A stretch of 64,000 nt of DNA from contig JAIWND010000014.1 in assembly GCA_025330725.1 (NCBI GenBank), forward strand, positions 682,001-746,000, written 5' to 3'. Below, piece by piece: positions 1 through 11,170 of this stretch (position 1 is the stretch's first letter; every line of letters starts with the position of its first letter). The notes under the pieces are model-generated. The model was given only the letters and a program-made list of their open reading frames with translations. It was not told the DNA's origin and did no database searches. Both the position numbers and the translations under genes were made by a program. The stretch comes from Chlamydoabsidia padenii (lineage: Eukaryota > Mucoromycota > Mucoromycetes > Mucorales > Cunninghamellaceae).

Positions 1-61
1 TATAAAAACCTTATCACTTTGTATGTATGACTTGAATATATATATATATATCTTTACATAG

Positions 62-469
62 TCTTCTACTTTATCTTTAATGGATTCCATATACTCTATA
101 CATTCTATATGGCTGTGGGAATCCCAAACACGTAAGTCAAATCTATCAATCAATGCAAAAAAAAAAAAGGGGTGGGGACTCTACTAATGGTTATTTTACT
201 TTCTTAGTGGTGGTGCTGGATTGATCTTATTAGTGACTTTATTCACCGAGAACTATATTGCTGCTGGTGTCTTCACTTTGCTGGCGACTATTTGTTGGTT
301 GGTCATGGGTATCATGGCGATCTATCTATACAAAAAGACATATGATCATTACAAGGCTGCTGGTCATACCTTCAAGGAAGCAAAACAAGAAGCTATTGGA
401 CATATTGGCAAATCAGATGTCGCTCGGGGTGCGGCGTTGAATATGGCAAAACAAAGTGTACGAAGATAA
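62..469 (+). CDS. SCAMP family membrane protein, C-terminal part (5' end outside window)
   Basis: Two exons are visible: 62-131 and 208-469, stop TAA at 467-469. The phase agrees across the 132-207 intron. The upstream part lies beyond the window edge, behind an intron ending in AG at 60-61. The protein reads through hydrophobic segments around the sequence MAVGIPNTGGAGLILL. It then has a second membrane span (CWLVMGIMAIYLY) and a cytosolic tail starting KKTYDHYKAAG. SCAMPs (secretory carrier membrane proteins) are four-span proteins of Golgi, endosome and recycling vesicles. Both the GIP motif before the last loop and a tail of the type lkk-h-fYR-tG-s--kAq-E are family hallmarks, and both are recognisable here. 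The call rests on the C-terminal third only. Confidence 0.75.
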
Positions 470-792
470 TGGATGATGACATGTCTTTGGTTAAAATGTA
501 GATTATAGTGGTAAAATGTAGTTTATTATACTGGTAGTTTTAGTTTGATGATGATGATGATTATAATAAAATAATCCAATTTTTGGGTATTTGGGTACGT
601 TATGTCAATCTTTTTTGATAAAATTGCACATGAAAGGCAACAGATTCAAATGCCGACTTTTTTTTTTTTTGTCCATCTCTTCCCCGCTTTTTTCATTTTT
701 TTATCCACCTCCTTTCTTTTCTTTCTTTCTCCACCATATTCCCTCTTCACCCCTTCCCTCCTTAACATTACACATACATTATTATTTGAAAG
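470..792. other. Intergenic: SCAMP 3' end and ABCD transporter promoter
   Basis: No gene is seen. An AATAAAATAA stretch near 562-572 could serve as poly(A) signal for the upstream gene. A pyrimidine-rich tract (about 657-760) precedes the start codon at 793, a common arrangement upstream of the genes in this window. Confidence 0.5.
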
Positions 793-3582
793 ATGACCAA
801 TACATATTCCAAGCCAATGGATACTTCTTGGCTCTTTACATCCTTATCACAAAAGAAAAGTGTCTATGGTCCTCTTGTCTTATCTTTGGCTACTGTTTCG
901 GCATTACTCTCTTACCGACGGCAAACAAAAGGAAAACAACAACAACAACAACGTACAAAAGCAACACCTTCACCACCACAACAAGAAGAAAACGATGCTC
1001 ATCTCTTCCAGTCACACAAATCACTCTTCCCTGTAGTGGACAACCTTCAAACTAAGGTGGGTGTGAATGACGAATTCAAACGACAATTGCGGTCCTTGGC
1101 GGTCATCCTGTTTCCCAACTGGCATACTAAAGAAGCAGGTCTTTTGGTCTTACACTCCATCTTTTTGATCCTTCGTACTTATCTCAGTGTCGTCGTGGCC
1201 AGATTAGACGGTCGTATTGTCAGGGACTTGGTAAGTAGAGAATAAATAATGATTTATGCAATACTAACTTGCTTTATTATAGGTGAATGGAAATGGACGA
1301 CAGTTCTTACTTGGCTTGGTTTATTGGTTTGCCATTGCTCTTCCTGCCACCTACACCAATAGCATGGTAAAGTGAACATTGACACGTGAAAATCCATCTG
1401 CTCTCTAATTCTCTTGATTCTTATTATTATTGTAGATCCGATACCTCCAATCCAAATTATCCATTGGTTTCCGTACAAGACTGACTCGGTATGTCCATGA
1501 TCTTTATCTTGACAAGGAAAAGACATTCTACAAGGCAGTGAACTTGGATACTCGAATTCCAGGCACAGATCAGTAAGTGTACAAGATGATGGTCACGATC
1601 CTTTTGTTTACATTGATGATATCATCATTATTCTTATAGATTTATCACCACTGATGTTGCCAAATTCTGTGACACTCTGTCTTCATTGTATTCTAATTTG
1701 GCAAAACCCTTGTTGGATACGGTTATATTCAATTATCAATTAACGCGATCTATTGGCTGGTTGGGTACTTTTGGTCTTGCTGTGAACTATGTTGTAACCG
1801 CTAAATTGCTTCGAGCCGTCACTCCATCTTTCGGGAAACTTGCCGCTATTGAAGCCAAATTGGAAGTAAGTGAAAATAGACAATCTTTATATAATAATGT
1901 ATTGACTCTTATTTATATCTATGTAGGGTGATTTCCGTAATGCTCATACAAGACTTATTACCAATGCTGAAGAAATCGCTTTTTATAATGGTGCACATTT
2001 GGAACATTCTATACTCGACAAGGCGTACCTGAAATTAATCAAACACATCAATCATATCTACACACTGCGTATCAGCTACAACATGTTTGAAGACTTTTTG
2101 ATCAAGTATGCTTGGAGTGCCTTTGGTTTGATCATGTGTGGTATTCCTGTCTTTACTCCTGGTATTGCTGCTGCTGTCAATCCATCTTCTTCAAGTAGCT
2201 CCGATTCCGATCTTGTGGGATCTCGCACCAGAGGATTCATTACCAACAAACGTCTGATGTTATCATTGGCTGATGCTGGTGGTCGCATGATGTACTCTTA
2301 CAAGGAAATGGCTGAATTGGCGGGTTATACGTCTCGGGTTTATAGTCTTATATCTGTATTGCATGCACTACGACAAAAGGAATACGATGGACCTGAAGAT
2401 AAACGACGCTATGCTCTCACTAACATCCAAGGCCAAATTCATACCACTCAAGCAAAGGAAGGTATCAAGTTTGCCAATATGCCCATCGTGATTCCTACTC
2501 CTGGTAAAGATATGGTGGGTGATGTACTCGTCAATGCTTTGGATATACATGTACATCCTGGTGAACATTTGATGATTACTGGTCCTAATGGTGTGGGGTA
2601 AGTATGGTGTATGGAGGGGGGAAAGTATTGATGCTATTGGGTGATTCTCACATTCTTTTTACTAGTAAAACCGCTGTTGCTCGTGTCATCGCTTCCTTAT
2701 GGCCTGTGTTTGGTAAGTAATGATAAAACATATATAAAGGAAACATTCACAACTCACAACTCATCTTGAATCTTGTATATATTGTAGAGGGTGAATTGTC
2801 GAAACCTCAAGATAAAGAAATCTATTATATTCCTCAACGACCTTATTTAAGCTTGGGCTCTTTAAGAGAACAGTAAGTAATTACGATCCACTCAATCTAT
2901 CAAAATCAAGAAACTGACCCCTCCTCTTCTTTTTTTCTTAAACATAGAATCATTTACCCTCACACCTCAGAGGATATGGCCAAAGCTGGACGAACTGATG
3001 AAGAACTGATGGATATTCTGAAAGTGGTACACTTGGACTATATTCCCAACCGGGAAGGCGGATGGGAAACTCAAAAAGAATGGAAAGATGTCTTCTCTGG
3101 TGGTGAAAAGCAAAGGGTAAGAAAGAATAGATTAAAACAACAAATTCACTTTATGCTTCTTTATCTGTTGGTTATGATAGGTATGTATGGCCAGACTATT
3201 CTACCACCAACCTCAATATGCTGTATTGGACGAATGCACAAGTGCTGTGTCTAGCGATGTAGAAGGTCTGATGTATTCTCATGCCAAGGATATGGGTATC
3301 AGTAAGTGACAGTTAACTTGACTAGTACTTGTGACATGATATTAACTTGATATACCCTTAGCCTTATTGACCATCTCTCATCGTCCTGCTCTCTTCAAAT
3401 ACCACCGATACCTGCTACGACTGACTGGAAACCAAGGCAAATGGGAATACGAAACTATCGGAACCGTCAAACAGCAACAATCAGTAGCTAAAGAAATGCA
3501 AACATTGGAACAACAATTGACTCAAGTCGAAGCAATGAAGGCCCGTTTGTCCAGCATCAATCAAGAATTATCCCTCTCTTGA
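793..3582 (+). CDS. Peroxisomal fatty acyl-CoA ABC half-transporter (ABCD/PXA family)
   Basis: Ten exons, all phases checked: 793-1230, 1283-1366, 1436-1572, 1640-1865, 1927-2597, 2666-2712, 2788-2872, 2948-3116, 3181-3301, 3362-3582, giving 732 aa. This is the usual ABCD half-transporter length. The N-terminal half is a membrane domain with the family signature FRTRL and an EAA-like loop [10 protein letters not shown] (about 307-316). The nucleotide-binding domain has Walker A GPNGVGKT (about 514-521), signature SGGEKQR (about 613-619), Walker B AVLDE and H-loop TISHR (about 663-667). ABCD proteins dimerise in the peroxisome membrane and import long-chain acyl-CoA for beta-oxidation. Whether it is the Pxa1 or Pxa2 orthologue cannot be settled by eye. 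A Gln-rich insertion follows the first hydrophobic segment. Confidence 0.93.
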
Positions 3583-3807
3583 ACGATATCCTATTATTAA
3601 CACCCCACCTTAGTATCACCTAGTATTAGACCAACTCTATTATTCCTACCTACAATAAATAAATGATGTGAATGTCCTCTTTTTTTTATACACCATACTG
3701 TATTCGATTTTTTTTACACATCACAATTTGAAATCCCGCCCCTTGTTTTTGGGAGTTGAAGGTTGATTCTTTTTTTTTTTTTTTCTTGTCCCTTCTCTTT
3801 TACTTTG

Positions 3808-3850
<43 letters not shown>

Positions 3851-4110
3851 GAATCCCATATACCCAAACCTCATTGATTTTGCTCTTGACATCTTTTTTA
3901 TAACATACATACTTTTTTATCCATTCTTTGGTCTCACTTGTCTATTTTACCACTTACAATATCTATCTATTCGTGTTGGTACGACCCATCCTTCGTCTAT
4001 CCAACACCATACACATTCTTCTTTTACCAAATACAACTATTATATGGGCAAGTAAAAGCAAATTGGTTTTATAATCTATCCTTGTTTACATACTTACTTT
4101 TTTTTTATTA
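3583..4110. other. Intergenic with 40-nt poly(T) and a AAATCCCGCC motif
   Basis: AATAAATAAATG near 3654 is a plausible poly(A) signal for the ABCD gene. AAATCCCGCC lies at 3731-3740. An uninterrupted run of 40 T occupies 3810-3849. An ATG at 4044 followed by GTAAAA at 4052 may be a tiny first exon of the next gene. It joins in phase to an acceptor CAAG ending at 4145, giving a start MGK. Confidence 0.5.
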
Positions 4111-6220
4111 ATGTATGGGGGGTGGATCTCAATAGCTTCCTCAAGAAGGTCTTCGTCAAGGCAACAACAACAACAAGAGCAACAACAAAAACAGCAATCT
4201 ATTACATCAAGCCCTTCTTCCAGTATATCATTTATAACCAATCTACAGGAAGCCTCCTCACCGACTTTACTCTCGACCAACACGACATTGATACAACACG
4301 AAACGGTATCAACAGCGCCAACACAAGTGGCGGAAAAGGTATCTGACGATGATAGCTCGGATGACAATGCTATTACCCGATGTCCTTGTGGCAAAGAAAG
4401 TAAGGATATGATTGGCTAAAAAAAAAAAAAGGATTAGATCCATTAACCTCTCTTTTTATATATATAATGTAGAATTACCCAATTGGTTTGGCAATGGCAA
4501 TATCGATAATGAAGAAGACGATGATGATGAAGGATTGATGGTGCAATGTGATCAATGTGAAGTATGGCAACATTGTAAATGCGTGGGGTTAGAAGAAGAA
4601 AAGGATATTCCGGATCAATATTACTGTGAACAATGCCGACCTCAAAATCACAAATCTGTAAAAATGGCACATGGAAGAAGGTAAAGTGACATATATATAT
4701 AGTACGTGGCTGACAAAGCTCTTTTTTGAATTTTTGACTTTAGGTATAAACGACTTTACAACTCACTTGGATTCTCTCAAGGTAATGAATGATAATATTC
4801 CCCACTAATCTTCACCTAATCAATCTAATCTAACCTTTATGTATGTGTGTATGACTGATTAGATAATAAAGAAGAAAATACACAAGTCAACAAATCGCCA
4901 AAACGAAGAAAAAAGGCAAAGGAGGCACCTGGATCTCGGAAATCATCCCGTCAACAGCCACCCACATCAAATGATTCAGTACTTTATCCTTCTCCATCAC
5001 CAAATCTATTTGACAACAGTACAGAATGGACAACACAGAACACAACAGCAACTTTGACAGCAGCGACAACATTCGATAACAACAACTCTGGTAACTCTTC
5101 TTCACCTTTAACTGATGTCGACGAAGTAGCTGTACTTACAAGGTCCAGAGTACGATCAGGTCATTCACCAGTGACTGATTCTATACCATTATCTTCTCCT
5201 ACCATGGGCCGACGCAGGAAACAGCAAACTACCATCTCCTCTACTACTCAAGCCACATCAGCATCATCACCTACAACATCAATTACTACTACTACAACAA
5301 CAGTAATAAATACTACTACTACTACTCTTGCATCTTCGTTATCACCACCTCCATCATCATCATCATCTTCACCTTTGCCAGCTCTTCCTTCAACTTTAAG
5401 AAATGCACAAGGACGATTCAACAAGACAATCACCACAGGAGGTGCGGATTCTCGATTATCTACACCTCACCCAACACCTGCTTCACCTCTTGCTCCTACC
5501 ACTTCTTCACCTTTAACAACAACAACATTATCGACTATGGGACGTGACGATGTGCCGACCAGCTATTGGAATCAAGATGGACTTCCCGCTCGTGAAGGCT
5601 CACCTCCAGCAAAGATCAAATATCCTACAGCAAGAATGACCATGGCGGATATGAACAAACGGGCGAAACAAATCATGGATCACCTCAACAAGATGAAATC
5701 GGCACTTGAACAGCAACAACCCAAGGAGGATCAACAAGACATTCATCCGGCAGAAAACGAGATCAACGAGAAGACGGACTTGAAAATAGACAGATCGGAC
5801 CTCGCCGATGACCACTACCAACACGAGGATGATTCTGTGTTACCAATTAACATGTCTATCATTAGCACAACCACTCACTCCTCATCGGATCGTCATCATC
5901 ATGAAGAACACAGTGTAGATCACGATAGTGCTGATGAAGAACTACGACCGCGATCACAATCAACGTGCTCAGTCGCATCCTCCATCAGCTCAGCATCAAC
6001 ATTACCACTTTTACTCGACGATGGTGACGATTCATACCATTCTTCTCTGTTATTATCAACATCTCCTACTTCACCATTACCACTCGACAAGCTCTTTGGG
6101 CATCATCAACAACAAGAATCTTCTTCGGAAATGATGGATCGTGTGTACCGGGAATTGCTCAAATTCCAAAGGAAATTCGGCGGTGTACTACAGGTCCAGC
6201 AGACGTCTTCTGTCCGTTAA
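4111..6220 (+). CDS. CTI6: Cti6-like PHD-finger protein (Rpd3L/Sin3 histone deacetylase subunit type)
   Basis: Exons 4111-4399, 4473-4680, 4744-4781, 4863-6220 give about 630 aa. The first exon is uncertain: an alternative start at 4044 with an intron 4052-4145 also keeps frame. A PHD zinc finger is complete with ligands C91, C93, C122, C125, H130, C133, C148 and C151, and ends CEQCRP as in yeast Cti6. An acidic stretch lies between the first and second ligand pairs. The rest is low complexity (Ser/Thr/Pro, poly-Thr, poly-Gln), apart from a conserved-looking block near [19 protein letters not shown]. That block resembles the second conserved region of Cti6 proteins. Cti6 reads methylated H3K4 and belongs to the Rpd3L deacetylase complex. 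Other PHD subunits (Pho23 type) carry the finger at the C terminus, so they fit less well. Confidence 0.8.
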
Positions 6221-7499
6221 TTGTCATTTATTTGTCCACCATACCAACTTGATCTATACATATATACATCCCTCACCCTTCCCCCCCACCTTCTCCACTT
6301 TTTATTTATTTTATTTAGTGGTCGGGATACATAGTCGTAGAATAGTATTATTTGGTTAACCTTGATTATAATAAAAACTATATTTTGATCCTCTAGTGTC
6401 GTTTTATTTATTTATTTATGAATGAAGTCAATTATTATTTTGGTGACTTGGATGGTATTGTACGACATTTGACATATGCAAACACAACTCCTCCATTATG
6501 GTGGTTTGTTTGTTTCTATAAATGTACCTTTCTTTTTTTATTTTACTCTCTTTGAATCAAGACAGCCTCAGTAAAGCAACACATAAGCCCACTGCAGGGC
6601 TTTGTCTCAAGTCATCAAGGGGCGGTTTGTTTTTTTCTTATTAGAGTGGTATAAAAAAGGCTACCATTGGGCTTGTGTGACATGATCCTCACATGTCCTA
6701 CGGTGATCGTCAGTGAGTGATGGTCGGTCCCCTGGGTTTACCATTCAATCGCCGATTCAATATTAGAATAGCATCACTCTTGTATAGCTGTATGTGCGGC
6801 GCCGTATCCGATTTCAGTAAAAATGAAGAAAAGAAAAGAGACATGTCGATCGGTTAGGGAATCTTGGAATAGTTATATATCACTTTTGTATAGCGGCAAG
6901 CAACCATTTGGTATGGTCTTATTTATTGAAATCCCGATATGACGGGAGTTTCCAGACAGGTCGAAAAAAGTCTTTATTTTTTCAGTCTCCTATCACCGAC
7001 TCCTACTTATTTTTAGACAAAGAAGAAAAATGGATGATTTGATATGAAATGATGAATCTTTGGAATGAATCAAAAATGAAGAAAAGTGATGAAATTAGAC
7101 TATAATTCGGGTTTCAAACGAAAAAAAAAAAAAAAAAAAAAAAAAGAGACAGCTGCATCGATCATCTTCTCAAACAATGATTTTCTATACTAAAGATGGT
7201 TCTTTTAGACTAATTGTAGATGTTTATTCTATCTGTTTCATTTGATGACTGACTTTTTTGTTATTACAAGCTACTCAGAGACAATTTAGTGTCTATTATG
7301 TATCTATTTTTGTATTTGGCTTTCTTTTAGACCGCCCCTATAAATAATTCCAACTCCGGTGTGACATTATAAAGGGGCGTACAAAATCTTTTTTTTGAGG
7401 TTTTCCTTTTTTCTTCCCTTCTTCATCCTTTAATTCATTCCTTTTTTTTTCGACCACCCCTTTTTTTATCTCCTCCTTCAACAACGACAATAAACAACG
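6221..7499. promoter_or_regulatory. Long upstream region of chitin deacetylase with STRE-like and TATA-like sites
   Basis: No gene is seen in about 1.28 kb. It holds STRE-type pentamers AGGGG at 6618-6622 and 7373-7377 and the reverse CCCCT at 7335-7339. The last runs straight into a TATA-like CTATAAATA at 7338-7346. A second TATAAA-like stretch sits at 7368-7373. AAATCCCG occurs at 6929-6936. A poly(A) run lies around 7121-7145. The STRE role (Msn2/4-type stress factors) is known from yeast and is only inferred here. Confidence 0.45.
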
Positions 7500-9084
7500 A
7501 TGGTCTGGTATCAAGCAGCAGCGGTTATGACTTTGGGCATGGCCGCCCTAGGTGTCAACGGTGTCACCACTAACTACAGCAGTACTGTCGATCCCACCAA
7601 ACTCACCATTCCCAACATTCCACAAACCACTTCTCATGATGCCACAGCTCAATGTACATACTATCAACCTCCTTTTACTCTCAACCCCAAGGAATGGCCT
7701 ACTAGCTGGGAAATTGCCACGTCCAACGGAATGAACACCTCGGCTGAATTCACTGCTCTTTACAACTCTATCGACTGGACCAAGGCTCCTAACATTCAAC
7801 CCAAAACTATGACTGCCGCTGGTGGTTTGAACCTCCAAAGCTACAACACTCAACAAGATCCTGACTGTTGGTGGTCTGCTTCTCAATGTACCAAACCCAA
7901 GACTGCTGGTATCAACGCTGATATCGTCCAATGTCTTGAACCAAACACTTGGGGTCTGGTAAGTCTCTTATAAAAAAAAAAGGGGGGGGAGCGGGATCGA
8001 AAAAAAAGGCAGGGAGAAGAGGGATTGGAAAAAAAGAAGGAGAAAGAAAAGGAGGTGTAGTAATGGTTGTTAATATTGAAGAAAACATACTAATCACTTA
8101 TTTATTTAGACTTATGATGATGGACCTAACTGCTCTCACAATGCCTTTTATGACTTTTTGGAACAAAACCAACAAAAGGCTTCCATGTTCTACATTGGTT
8201 CCAATGTGATCGGTTGGCCCTATGGTGCTATGCGTGGTTTGAAGGATGGTCATCATCTTGCTGGTCACACCTGGTCTCACAAATGTAAGTCAAAAAGATA
8301 ATTGAAATGAAACCTCATAACTGACCAATACTTTATTGATACTTTCTTGTTTTAGTGATGTCTACTTTGTCTAACCAAGAAGTGCTTGCTGAACTCTACT
8401 TCACCTCCAAGGCTATCAAGTATGTTACTGGTGTTACTCCTCTTTACTGGCGTCCTGTAAGTATCGTTACCAAGAATCGACTGCTCGTGATAGGTTACTA
8501 TTTTCGGCGCCGAAAAACTTTTTCATATTTTCTCCAAAGACTAACTTTTTTTTTTTTTTTTTTTTTTTTTTTAACTTTACCAGGCTCAAGGTGATTTGGA
8601 TGATCGTGTTCGATGGATTGCTACCCAATTGAACTTGACCGCTATCTTGTGGAACTTGGATACTGATGACTGGGCCGCCAACAGCGTACCTGGTGTCACT
8701 CCTGAAACTGTGCAAAAGAACTATGAAGACTTTATCTCCATGGGTGGTAACGGTACTTTCAACAATGTCGGTAACATTGTCTTGTCTCACGAAATCAACA
8801 ACATGACCATGGAATTCGCTGTCAAAAACTACCCCGCCATCAAAAAGGCCTACAAGCACGTTGTCGATGTCGCCACCTGTATGAACATCTCCAACCCTTA
8901 CATTGAAAAGTCCATCACTTACCCTAGCTTTGATCAATTGGTGAACAAGAACGGCTCCACTGCTACTGGTTCTGGTGTGTCTCCTGCTGCTTCTGGCTCT
9001 TCTTCCTCCATGGGTGCTCAAACCACTGTCAATGCTGCTCTCTTCATCGCTGCCTTGTTCGGTGTTGCTGCTTCTCTCTTCTAG
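7500..9084 (+). CDS. CDA: Chitin deacetylase, secreted and probably GPI-anchored (carbohydrate esterase 4)
   Basis: Exons 7500-7958, 8110-8284, 8356-8456, 8584-9084 give 411 aa. A signal peptide (about residues 1-21, hydrophobic VMTLGMAALG) starts the protein. NodB/CE4 motifs follow in order: TYDDGP (D156, D157), the zinc motif HTWSH (H206, H210), YWRP with DLDDRVR after it, WNLDTDDW (268-275) and LSHE (312-315). The Ser-rich C terminus ends in a hydrophobic tail (ALFIAALFGVAASLF) with small residues before it, typical of a GPI signal. The enzyme removes acetyl groups from chitin to make chitosan, a major wall polymer in Mucoromycota. Motif 1 has Tyr where Phe is usual, and the usual RPPYGD is RPAQGD here. 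The catalytic residues look intact. Confidence 0.95.
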
Positions 9085-9794
9085 ATCTCCTCTCCTCCTT
9101 TCCTTTAGTACGTTATCCAGTCCCTTTTCCCCCTTATTTTTACTTGTTATATTCTTTGATCCATATTTGATCAAATAGACCCATCCTACCACATTTTTTT
9201 TTTTATGTTTTAATGTTATTAAAAAACTTATTTTATACTATCTTATGTTAACACTATAAATGTGATCCAACAGTAATTAGATTTAATTAGGCAAACTCTA
9301 TTTTGTCTATCAACCCCGCTCTTCAATTATTAGTCATCTCCCTGTAGTTTAGTTTATAATACCACTTTACCGTCTAATAAAAACACCATTGGACATCATC
9401 ATCTTTATTATTATTGTCATGCTATGATATTGCTGTATACGGCGTTTTAAATAAGAACGCCTCATGGTCCTGTCATATCCCGTTTTTTCGGAGTTTAACA
9501 ATGCAGAGTGTAGGCCTGACCTAGAGCCCAAAACGCAATGAATGACAATCAAGGTAAGTATCACAGTATGCAAAATTAAATGAATACCAACATAGTGTCC
9601 GAAGCAGCTATCTTACTGGTTTTTTCCATTCAATTTGAGGTCTTTGAAACTTCCTTTACAGCCCTTTCTTTCTCAATTTTGCCAAGTATTTGCGTTTGTC
9701 AAACAGCGCAAAGTACAGTTCGTGTTTTTAAGGGAAAAAAAAAAAACTTGAAAACAATCGAGATAAAGATTACTAGAAAAGTAATGTTAGGGAA
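9085..9794. other. Intergenic, no gene seen
   Basis: This is 3' flank of the chitin deacetylase gene, with several short AT-rich tracts and no convincing reading frame. The sequence leads directly into the repeat cluster that begins near 9795. Confidence 0.5.
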
Positions 9795-9991
9795 ATGGTA
9801 GGCGCATGGAATTTTGAAAGAGCACTATTGTTAAAGGATGCTAATGATTAAAGTGGCAATGTGTGGATACTATGGCATATTTCCAACATACTTTACTGCA
9901 AAAGTCAAGTCCCAAGACTCTTATGTCGGTCTGTCCAGGTCTGCCATGACTTTTATCTGTCATTTGCTACAAGAATGCATTCCAAATCCCG
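9795..9991 (+). repeat. Copy 1 of dispersed repeat family, ending in CAAATCCCG
   Basis: It contains the family core GATGCTAATGATTAAAGTGG (about 9838-9857). This is followed by ATTTCCAACATACTTTAC, AAGACTCTTATGTCGGTCTG and ATGACTTTTATCTGTCATTTG, then ends at AAATCCCG (9984-9991). It runs head to tail into copy 2. Confidence 0.75.
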
Positions 9992-10007
9992 CCCTCCTCT
10001 ATTAAGA

Positions 10008-10260
10008 TTTGGAAAGAGCACTACTCGCTCAATGGTGAACGGATGCTAATGATTAAAGTGGTGATGTGAACACTATAGCCTATTTCCAACATACTTTACC
10101 GCAAAATCCAAGCTCCAAGACCCCTGTGTCGGTCTGTCCAAGCTTACAATGACTTTTACCTGTACTTTGCGACGAAGCGTATTTTATTTTTCTAGACGGA
10201 TGGAAACTTCATTTTTAAACACCGAACACCAAATTTCCGTGCGCCTAGCAATTCCCCTAA
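10008..10260 (+). repeat. Copy 2 of the dispersed repeat, left arm of a large inverted pair
   Basis: It begins GGAAAGAGCACTACTCGCTC and carries the core GATGCTAATGATTAAAGTGG. About 195 nt (10013-10207) match the reverse complement of 10434-10628 with only a few mismatches. Similarity continues more weakly to about 10258. Its far end differs from copy 1: instead of CAAATCCCG it has an alternative terminus, shared with copies at 10382 and 25890. Confidence 0.85.
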
Positions 10261-10381
10261 TGTTAAAGCTTGTAATCTGTAGAAAGCGACACTATAGTTA
10301 GAGACAAAGTAATTGTCCAAGTCAAACTGGAAGTCGGGTACAAGTCTTGTGGAAGACACATTGGAATTCAGAGACAAAGTA

Positions 10382-10634
10382 AAAGGAGAGCTGCTAGGCA
10401 TACGGAATTTCAGTGTTCGGCATTTGAAAATATAGTTTCCATCCGTCTAGAAAAATAAAATACGCTTCGTCGCAAAGTACAGGTAAAAGTCATTATAAGC
10501 TTGGACAGACTGACACAGGGGTCTTGGAGCTTGGCTTTTGCGGTAAAGTATGTTGGAAATAGGCTATAGTGTTCACATCACCACTTTAATCATTAGCATC
10601 CGTTCACCATTGAGCGAGTAGTGCTCTTCCAAAA
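10382..10634 (-). repeat. Copy 3 of the dispersed repeat, right arm of the inverted pair
   Basis: This is the reverse complement of copy 2, separated by a spacer of about 120 bp (10261-10381). The spacer carries an AGAGACAAAGTA direct repeat. The whole 10008-10634 block could fold into a long hairpin or represent a non-autonomous element with long terminal inverted repeats. No transposase is encoded. Confidence 0.85.
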
Positions 10635-10711
10635 TTCTGTGCGCACTTTCCGTGCATTTTCCTGGTTAGATTGGAAACCTGCAAGCGGCGGTTGAAACTT
10701 TTTTTCTATGA

Positions 10712-10842
10712 TAGAGTGAGTGCCCCCGGAAAGAAGGGGCAAGGAGAAGCTGGGCAGAGAGAAATTTTCACAAAACAGAGTAGGGTGAGTGCCTCCGCAA
10801 AGAGGGAAGCACGGGGGATAAGCTGGATAGAGAGATACTCCG
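10712..10842 (+). repeat. Two tandem copies of a second, G-rich repeat
   Basis: Copies near 10714-10770 and 10784-10840 share GTGAGTGCC, CCG.AAAGA.GG, AAGCTGG and AGAGAGA. A third copy lies at about 25774-25830. In both places it sits beside the dispersed repeat, so it is probably part of the same composite element. Confidence 0.6.
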
Positions 10843-11170
10843 CTATTCATGCCAAAACCAATGCCTATAACGCCCGCCATTAAAAGACACCTGTTATATC
10901 CCAACCCTAATGGCTATGTCAACACTTTTTTTTTCCCCCTGTTTCTTCCAGTTACACAATATAAATCATTATATTCTCAACAGCTTTCCAATCAACGGTG
11001 ACCCTAAGTTTAATTCACATACTGTTAGTTTATTCAAATTTTTGTGCATATTGGTGAAGGCGGCCTGAGCGAAGAGTGGACGCTGGTTAGTTTATTAAAG
11101 TAAATGTTTAAGGGAAGATGTAACACAAAATTTAACGTATAAACTAAACTAGATCAAAGAGAGAAGGAAT
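10843..11170. other. Intergenic, no gene seen
   Basis: This is the 3' flank of the ELMO gene on the minus strand. It contains no recognisable element beyond AT-rich sequence and a short T/C run at about 10927-10942. Confidence 0.4.

Noticed and set aside
591..1055. Open frame overlapping the ABCD transporter start
   Set aside because: Its sequence is a translated pyrimidine leader plus a shifted frame of the real first exon. The 793 frame carries the ABCD homology.
5248..5436. Antisense frame rich in Val/Asp in the PHD gene
   Set aside because: Mirror of poly-Thr/Ser codons on the plus strand.
8467..9192. 241-codon minus-strand frame over chitin deacetylase
   Set aside because: Runs through an intron poly(T) as poly-Lys and is antisense to a clear CE4 domain, with no homology of its own.
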